This document shows positions 58,220 to 64,000 of a stretch of 64,000 bases of DNA, one piece after another. Numbering within the stretch: position 1 is the stretch's first letter; every line of letters starts with the position of its first letter. The DNA comes from Euleptes europaea (taxonomy: Eukaryota > Chordata > Lepidosauria > Squamata > Sphaerodactylidae), in assembly GCF_029931775.1 (NCBI RefSeq), contig NC_079325.1, positions 25,029,461 to 25,093,460 of the forward strand, read 5' to 3'. Made by a program: the position numbers and the translations under genes. Below the pieces are notes generated by a model. It made no database searches, was not told the origin of the DNA, and saw only the letters and a program-made list of their open reading frames with translations.

Positions 58220-61200
58220 TCACTGAAGTCCCTGCTCTGAAGAAAGGGCACCAGACTTCCTTGCTTTTGGAGGAGGAGGGGGAGGCCTGACTTCCCGCCT
58301 GCTGGGCAACGGTGGCGCAACCTGGAATAAGGCAAATGCATGCACACACAATCAATATGGTAAAACCACATCACCGTACCGGCTTCATTTTGGCCTCCAA
58401 TGTCTGATTCACAGGATCAAAACTGAAGCAATTATGCTTGCAGTTTGAATAGTATTTTAATCAACTAAGGAAAGCACCCCTGATTCACTGACCAACAGAT
58501 TAAAAAACAGAACACCTGTTTTTAATAGGAAAAAAAAACTGCAAACAAAGGCCTTGCATTATGTATTAAATGAGAACTTGGAATTCCTCTTCTAAGGTCT
58601 GGTCTAGGAACATGGTAGAATGAGGTGGCAGACTGGACTGTACCACTTAAGACAGCAGATGAGGGATGAGCAGATTCCCTGTAAATGGAAAACCAATGCA
58701 ACATACAAAAAATGGGGCTACACTCTTTCTCCCAGGTGTGTTAATTTTTAATTTGCTCTAAGTCATTAAAGGGGTGAAAATTTACAATGTTTTCCCCCAT
58801 CTACAGTCTGAAGTGGTACAGCCCATTACACCACCTCATTCCCTTCCCCTCCCCGCAACAGACACCCTGTGAGGTAGGTGGGGCTGAGAGAGTGTGACTA
58901 GCCCAAGGTCACCCAGTTGGCTTCATGCATAGGAGTGGGGAAACAAATCCAGTTCACCAGATTAGCCTCCGCCGCTCATGTGGAGGAGTGGGGCATCAAA
59001 CCCGGCTCTCCAGATCAGAGTCCACCACTCCAAACCACCGCTCTTAACCAATGTACTCTGAACGTCAACTGGGGGTGGGGGAATCAACGCGGGCCTCCCA
59101 TTTTCACCAGCAACTTCACTATCAGAGTAAGCAGATTTTGCCTAAGCAGGGGAAAAGTAGAACTTTATATTACGGTCTCCTTTGAATGGAAAACTTTTCA
59201 AAACTCTCTGGTGGTTTCAGGAAATGAGCCAGTGAACCGAGCAGACAGCTTCCAAGCAGCGCCGCCCTACCAAAACCACTGGGAAAACTGCCCTGGTGCT
59301 ACTTTCTCAAGCAAGAGGTTCCAAAAAAAATGTCACTTTCCATTTCCTTACCTCCATGGAGTTCCTCCCATTGCTATTCTCATAGGGTTTGGACTTGGGT
59401 GGAGGTGGGGGTGGAGAGTTCTGTGCGTTCATGACTGCTAATCCATCTGCTTGCAAAGATGGAAAACCTAGGAAAGACACAAAGAAGAAAAAGAAAGGTT
59501 TTTATGATTAAAACAGATAACGGGAAATATGGGGTACCGATGGAAGCAACATACAAGAGTGACCATGCAATATACAAATGTTAACATGAACACACACAAT
59601 TTTTAGCAGGTGGCTGTGAACAGATGGGTCACTTTGGAAGTCCGCTTGCAATTCCCCAGACCAAAATGTCTCTGAAGCCTTGGCTCTGCTCATCAAATGA
59701 ACCTAAGCACATGTGAAAAATGCACACTGGGGACAATGGAAAATGAAATCCAGAATGACACTACAAGTGTCCAGAGGGGATTTCTCTCTCATCAGACTTC
59801 GTCTCAAGTCATTTCCTGGAATAACTCCTAGTGATGGGTTAAGAGAATCAGCCAAACTTCAGAGAAATTTTGGAGGAGCTGCCTTGGCATGGATAGCAAA
59901 GGCTGACTTACCAAGTTTGGGATTTCCTTTACTTCCCTGCAGCTTGCTCATTTTCAAATCAATCAATTTCAACACATTTTGTTGATTTTCCTTCCGTCAA
60001 AACAAATGCATTTGAAATGTTCTCTCCCAAGAATGCTTCTTTAACGAGTTCAGGCTGTAGGTCAGATCGACCACAGCCTCTCAGACTGGGAGGGACCACA
60101 GCCTGGTACAGTTCTATTACTGGAGGAATGCATCAAATCATTTCTTAGGACTGATGGGTTTGTGTTTCGGATGGCTTATAATAAACCTGAAGATGGAAGT
60201 AAAGCTTAAATGAGTTATTTTTAATGCTTGTGACTTGAAGGCAATTTTGAGATTAGAACACCATGCTTATGTGCAAAATGTAACAGTGCATTCCTGAGTG
60301 GAATGCCTGTGCTGGGCTTAGGAGGCAACGCGGCTGCGCTGCCTCCAAAAAATCCGTGCAACCTTCAAAAATCTCAACAAAAAGGTGGCGTATCTCAACA
60401 AAAATCTCAGCCCCTAAAAGGTGGCGTATCTCAACAACAACAAAAAGGGGCGTTCCCGGGCTGGAACCGCTTTGGAGGCCACCTAAAGGTGGCCCCGCCC
60501 CAGCCTGGCGCTGGAATGCCCTGGGAACGCCTCCCAGGATGCTGGTGGAAGGCTCTGTTGGCGTCCTGGGTCAGCGCTGCCATGGCAGTGGCCCGCAACC
60601 AGCGTCCGGGCTGCTTACGCCGGTGCAGGCCCTGCCTGGCCTCTTAAAGGGCTTTCACCCTGGACACCAGCGCAGCTCAGGAATGGGCTGTTTGACACTG
60701 ACACTAGATCGCTTGGGCATACCAGCCGGGAATTTAACACATTAGTTCAGGTGCTGATGTAAGTTGGAGAGTCCACAAATGCACTCACCAATGGCATACA
60801 TAGTGTTTAACTTGGGCCTAAATACATAAGTGTTTCCCTGGATTCTTCCTGGGGCCTCATGATAAATATGCCCTTGTGAGTTTCTCACTGGAAACATAGT
60901 TCCCAGGCACGCAGGGCTCAATTTGGACTGAGGCCATGTCATGCAAGAAAGGGCTTCAGCCCCCCCTTCCCAACTGAAACAGTCCTGGGGAGTCTGTTTA
61001 TTCAATTTTATGTATTTTTTCAATTCATTTGTACCCCACCTTTCTCCCCAATGACAACCTAAAGTGTCTTACAGCATTCTCCTCTTCTTCATTTTATCCT
61101 TCATTTAACCCTCTGAGATAAGTTAGCTGGGATTCAAACCTGGGTCTCCCAGATCCTAGTCCGACATTAAGAACATAAGAAAGGCCCTGCTGGATCAGAC

Positions 61201-63005
61201 CAAGGCCCATTAAGTCCAGCAGTCTGTGCACACAGTGGCCAACCAGGTGCCTCTAGAAAGCCCACAAACAAGACGACTGCAGCAGCACCACTCTGCCTGT
61301 TTCACAGCACCTAATATATTCAGCATGCTCCTCTGATCCTGGAGAGAATGGGTATGCATCATGACTAGTATCCATTTTTACTAGTAGCCATGAATACTCC
61401 TCTCTTCCATGAACAACTGCCATTTCAAATCAGAAAAAGAAGAAGAGTTGGTTTTTATATGCCGACTTGCTCTATCTTTTAAGGAGAATCAAACCGGCTT
61501 ACAATCTCCTTTCCTTCCCCTCCCCACAGCAGACACCTTGTGAGGTAGGTGGGGCTGAGAGAGTTAAGAACATAAGAAAGGCCCTGCTGGATCAGACCAA
61601 GGCCCATCAAGTCCAGCAGTCTGTTCACACAGTGGCCAACCAGGTGCCTCTAGGAAGCCCCCAAACAAGACGACCGCAGCAGCACCATCCTGCCCGTGTT
61701 CCACAGCACCTAAGATAATAGGAATGCTCCTCTGATTCTGGAGAGAATAGGTACGCAGCATGACTAGTATCCATTCTAACTAACAGCCATGAATACCACT
61801 CTCCTCCATGAATATGTCCACTCCCCACTTAAAGCCCCCCAAGCTGGCAGCCATCACCACATCCTGGGGCAGGGAGTTCCACAATTTAACTATGCGTTGT
61901 GTAAAAAAATACTTCCTTTTATCTGTTTTGAATCTCTCACCCTTCAGCTTTAGCAGATGACCCCGTGTTCTAGTATTATGGGAGAGGGAGAAAAACCTCT
62001 CCCTGTCCACTCTCTCCAAACCATGCATAATTTTATAGACCTCTATTGTGTCTCCCCTCAGCTGCCTTCTGAGAGAACTGTGACTGGCCCAAGGTCATCC
62101 AGCAGGCTGCATGTGGAGGAGTGGGGAAACCAACCCGGTTCGCCAGATTAGAGTCTGCTGCTCATGTGGAGGAATGGGGAATCAAACCCGGTTCTCCAGA
62201 TCAGAGTCCACCGCTCTTAACCGCTACACCATGCTGGCTGGGGGAGGCAAAGCACCCTTTTTTCACCTGCTGTGGTCACAAAGCAAATTGGAACCCATGT
62301 GTACGGGAACTGGGGAATGAGCAAGCACAAGTCTGTCTGACAGTCCTTGTGGAAGACCTGGACCTGACATGGATGTTCTTAACCACTACACCATGCTGGC
62401 TCCCAATGAGAAGTCTTGCAGTTCCCAAAAGCCTCCAAAGTCCAGCAGGTAGCCCTGTCTACTTGTTGAGCTTCAGAGGCACTCATGATAAGGTGACAGC
62501 AGGCACAATTTCCCGCTCTTCTCTTGACCATAGGTGGATCTGTTCATAATCATCGGTTTCCAGAGCATTCCAGAAGGGCATGGATCTGCTGGCCACGCTT
62601 TCTGGGTTATTACTTATTTTGAAAACCCTGGTTATACAAAGGGGTGGGGGAAGTTGGCAGTCTCTTTTCTATATTAACATGCTGGAGATCCAGCTACAGA
62701 CAAAGTTTCTAGCCCTCACCGTTTCCGAGGAAGCAGGATGGCAAAACCTTTTCTAAAGGACTCTAATTGTAAGAAACTGGGTCATGAAACTGGGTCAAGG
62801 CAATAAGCAACCCACCCACCCCCAAATCTCACAAGTTTTGTTTAAAAGGAAACAAGCTGCATAGCTCACTTTGTGTTCTTGGAGTTTTTGGAGTAATTGG
62901 TGGAGGGCTGAGCGGCATGGCCTGCTGGAATGACGAAGCTTGAAGTAGTGTCAGTCGGGTTTCTCCCAGCTGGAGACTCTTTGGCCTTGCTTTTCCCAAC
63001 ATATT
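58220..63005 (-). CDS. DOCK5: C-terminal three coding exons of a DOCK-family guanine nucleotide exchange factor, probably DOCK5
   Basis: Minus-strand exons 63005-62870, 59467-59352 and 58321-58220 join in phase and encode the last 117 residues, ending at a TGA (58222-58220). The peptide is proline rich: LSPPPITPKTP, NSPPPPPPKSKPY, and PPLPSRREVRPPPPPPKARK. Such PPxPPK-type motifs in DOCK1/DOCK5 tails bind SH3 domains of Crk-type adaptors. The catalytic DHR2 domain would lie in exons beyond position 64000. DOCK5 is chosen over other DOCK-A members because it adjoins GNRH1 in other vertebrates. No further exon could be placed in 63006-64000. Confidence 0.78.
58825..59060 (-). mobile_element. 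MIR-like SINE variant with long head
   Basis: GACACCCTGTGAGGTAGGTG, GCCCAAGGTCACCCAGTTGG, GGAGTGGGGAAACAAATCC and CACCGCTCTTAACCAATG. Lies in the final DOCK5 intron. Confidence 0.85.
60290..60730. other. Abrupt GC-rich segment of unknown nature in a DOCK5 intron
   Basis: A segment of about 400 bp with high GC and CpG sits in AT-richer intron. GGTGGCGTATCTCAACAA occurs twice, at 60384 and 60420. Two overlapping open frames exist, but neither shows a motif or splice context. It is probably an unclassified repeat. Confidence 0.45.
61013..61164 (-). mobile_element. MIR-like SINE cut by a CR1 copy
   Basis: TGTACCCCACCTTTCTCCCC to CAGATCCTAGTCCGACATTA, ending abruptly where the CR1 sequence at 61165 begins. 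Confidence 0.8.
61165..61420 (-). mobile_element. CR1/L3-like LINE 3' end, truncated
   Basis: AAGAACATAAGAAAGGCCCT to ATCCATTTTTACTAGTAGCC. A second, longer copy of the same element starts 145 bp later. Confidence 0.88.
61436..62245 (-). mobile_element. MIR-like SINE interrupted by a CR1 copy
   Basis: Part one runs 61436-61563 (AAGAGTTGGTTTTTATATGC to GGGGCTGAGAGAG) and part two runs about 62077-62245 (AGAACTGTGACTGGCCCAAG to CGCTACACCATGCTGGCT). Together they make one full SINE. Confidence 0.85.
61564..62076 (-). mobile_element. CR1/L3-like LINE 3' end, 0.5 kb
   Basis: AAGAACATAAGAAAGGCCCT onward; the minus strand encodes FFSLSHNTRTRGHLLKLKGE and VKLWNSLPQDVVMAASLGGF, the C-terminus of the LINE reverse transcriptase ORF. 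Inserted in the SINE, with GAGAGA on both sides. Confidence 0.92.
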
Positions 63006-63119
63006 CTGAAGCAGGGAGGGAAACACAGATTGAACAAAAAACTTTACTGTAGGTGTTAACAGATGCTGAAAATATAACAACTATCTATCCTTGTCAGGAA
63101 GGCTTTGCCTGAATCAGTG

Positions 63120-63253
63120 CAAGTCCAGAAGTCTGTTCACACAGTGGCCAACCAGGTGCCTCCAGGAAGCCCACAAACAAGACAACTGCAGCAGCATTAT
63201 CCTGTTTGTGTTCCACAGCACCTCATATAATAGGAATGCTCCTCTGATACATG
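63120..63253 (-). mobile_element. CR1/L3-like LINE 3' fragment
   Basis: AAGTCCAGAAGTCTGTTCAC and ACAGTGGCCAACCAGGTGCC as in the other copies; both ends are missing. Confidence 0.85.
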
Positions 63254-63295
63254 GTCAGAGTGGAATAACATACGTCCCAAGTTAAGGACTGTTAA

Positions 63296-63512
63296 CGGAT
63301 TAACTTCATTTATAGCCTGCCTTTCTCCCCAGTGGAGGCCCAAAGCAGCTCACATCATTCCTCCATGTTATCCTCACAACAACCCTGTGAGGTAGGCTAG
63401 GCTGAGGGTGTGTGACTGGCCAAGATCACCTAGCAAGTTTCCATGGCAGAGTGGGGATTTGACCTTGGATCACAGTCCGGATCATAGTCTGACACTCTAA
63501 CCATAAAGCCAC
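63296..63512 (-). mobile_element. MIR-like SINE
   Basis: CTTCATTTATAGCCTGCCTT, CAACCCTGTGAGGTAGGCTA and GTCTGACACTCTAACCATAA in the family order. Confidence 0.88.
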
Positions 63513-63534
63513 ACACTGTAGATCCTAATATATG

Positions 63535-63632
63535 CTCATGAGGTAGTTGTGAATTTCCTGCATTGTGCAGGGGGTTGGACTAGATGATCCTGGTGGTCCC
63601 TTCTAACTCTATGATTGTATGTTTCTATGAAA
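63535..63632 (+). mobile_element. CR1 LINE 3' end
   Basis: GTGAATTTCCTGCATTGTGC, GGGGGTTGGACTAGATGATC and TAACTCTATGATTGTATG, the classical CR1 3' end with its octamer-like terminus. Confidence 0.88.
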
Positions 63633-64000
63633 GACAATGATACAGGTAATATCTTGGGTCCTTTACCTAATAGTCCCAGCCCATTCAGAAGCTCCTTAGG
63701 GCTCTGTGCCACGGGGACTTACTTTTAAATAGGGTCCACCCAAGGGTAGATATGAGCCCTGTTTGCCCTACCACTGTCCACTGCACATAGCTGAAGGCCC
63801 AGCACGGACCCATGTGCTGCGAGCTGTTTAACTAGATCCAGGCAATGTGTGACTTCATACAACTAATTCTGTTTATTATTAAAGTTGATGCCTTCTTCAA
63901 AAAAATCTTCAGGAATATGACAGGGTATCTGTGCACACTGCAGGCAGTGCCAAGAAGTGGCGCGAGAAACTGCACGTTTCTGCACCACATACAGATATGG

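Noticed and set aside
60303-60745. Two overlapping plus-strand frames of 114 and 129 codons
   Set aside because: They depend on high GC, have no known domain, and lie antisense in a DOCK5 intron without splice signals.
61780-62028. 82-codon minus-strand frame with WNSLPQDV
   Set aside because: This is the C-terminus of a CR1-type LINE, not a host gene.

Overview
The window is nuclear DNA from a squamate reptile, most likely a lizard or gecko. Three things point there: intron-split vertebrate genes, a conserved gene neighbourhood, and a repeat set made of BovB, 5S-type and tRNA-type Sauria SINEs, CR1 3' ends, MIR-like SINEs, Penelope-like tails and hAT/Harbinger MITEs. No prokaryotic, CRISPR or organellar sequence was seen.

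Gene layout: CDCA2 (Repo-Man) on the minus strand, complete, with 12 coding exons at 15887-1780 (916 aa); KCTD9 on the plus strand, complete, with 12 coding exons at 17277-38987 (389 aa); GNRH1 on the plus strand, complete, with a TATA box, an untranslated first exon and three coding exons at 47150-51296 (88 aa); and the last three coding exons of a DOCK gene, taken as DOCK5, on the minus strand at 63005-58220. This is the CDCA2-KCTD9-GNRH1-DOCK5 block of human 8p21 in inverted orientation. Every exon junction was checked by hand for AG/GT sites and reading phase, and all phases close. CDCA2 and KCTD9 are head to head over a GC-rich, CCAAT-containing region at about 16.45-17.3 kb that probably serves as a shared promoter. 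GNRH1 and DOCK5 converge.

The three complete genes do unrelated jobs: a mitotic-exit phosphatase scaffold, a Cullin-3 adaptor, and the reproductive neuropeptide precursor. They are linked by ancient synteny, not by a common pathway.

The rest is introns, UTRs and repeats. The most unusual signal is a family of hAT-type MITEs (ends TAGGGTTGCCA, 8-bp target duplications). Four of the seven copies are split at the same internal base by unrelated-looking AT-rich inserts flanked by 12-14 bp direct repeats of the MITE itself. One insert is an almost perfect inverted repeat of about 210 bp per arm. A fifth foldback insert with a 13-bp duplication lies at 29.5 kb. Hammerhead-ribozyme-like cores occur in several Penelope-type tails.
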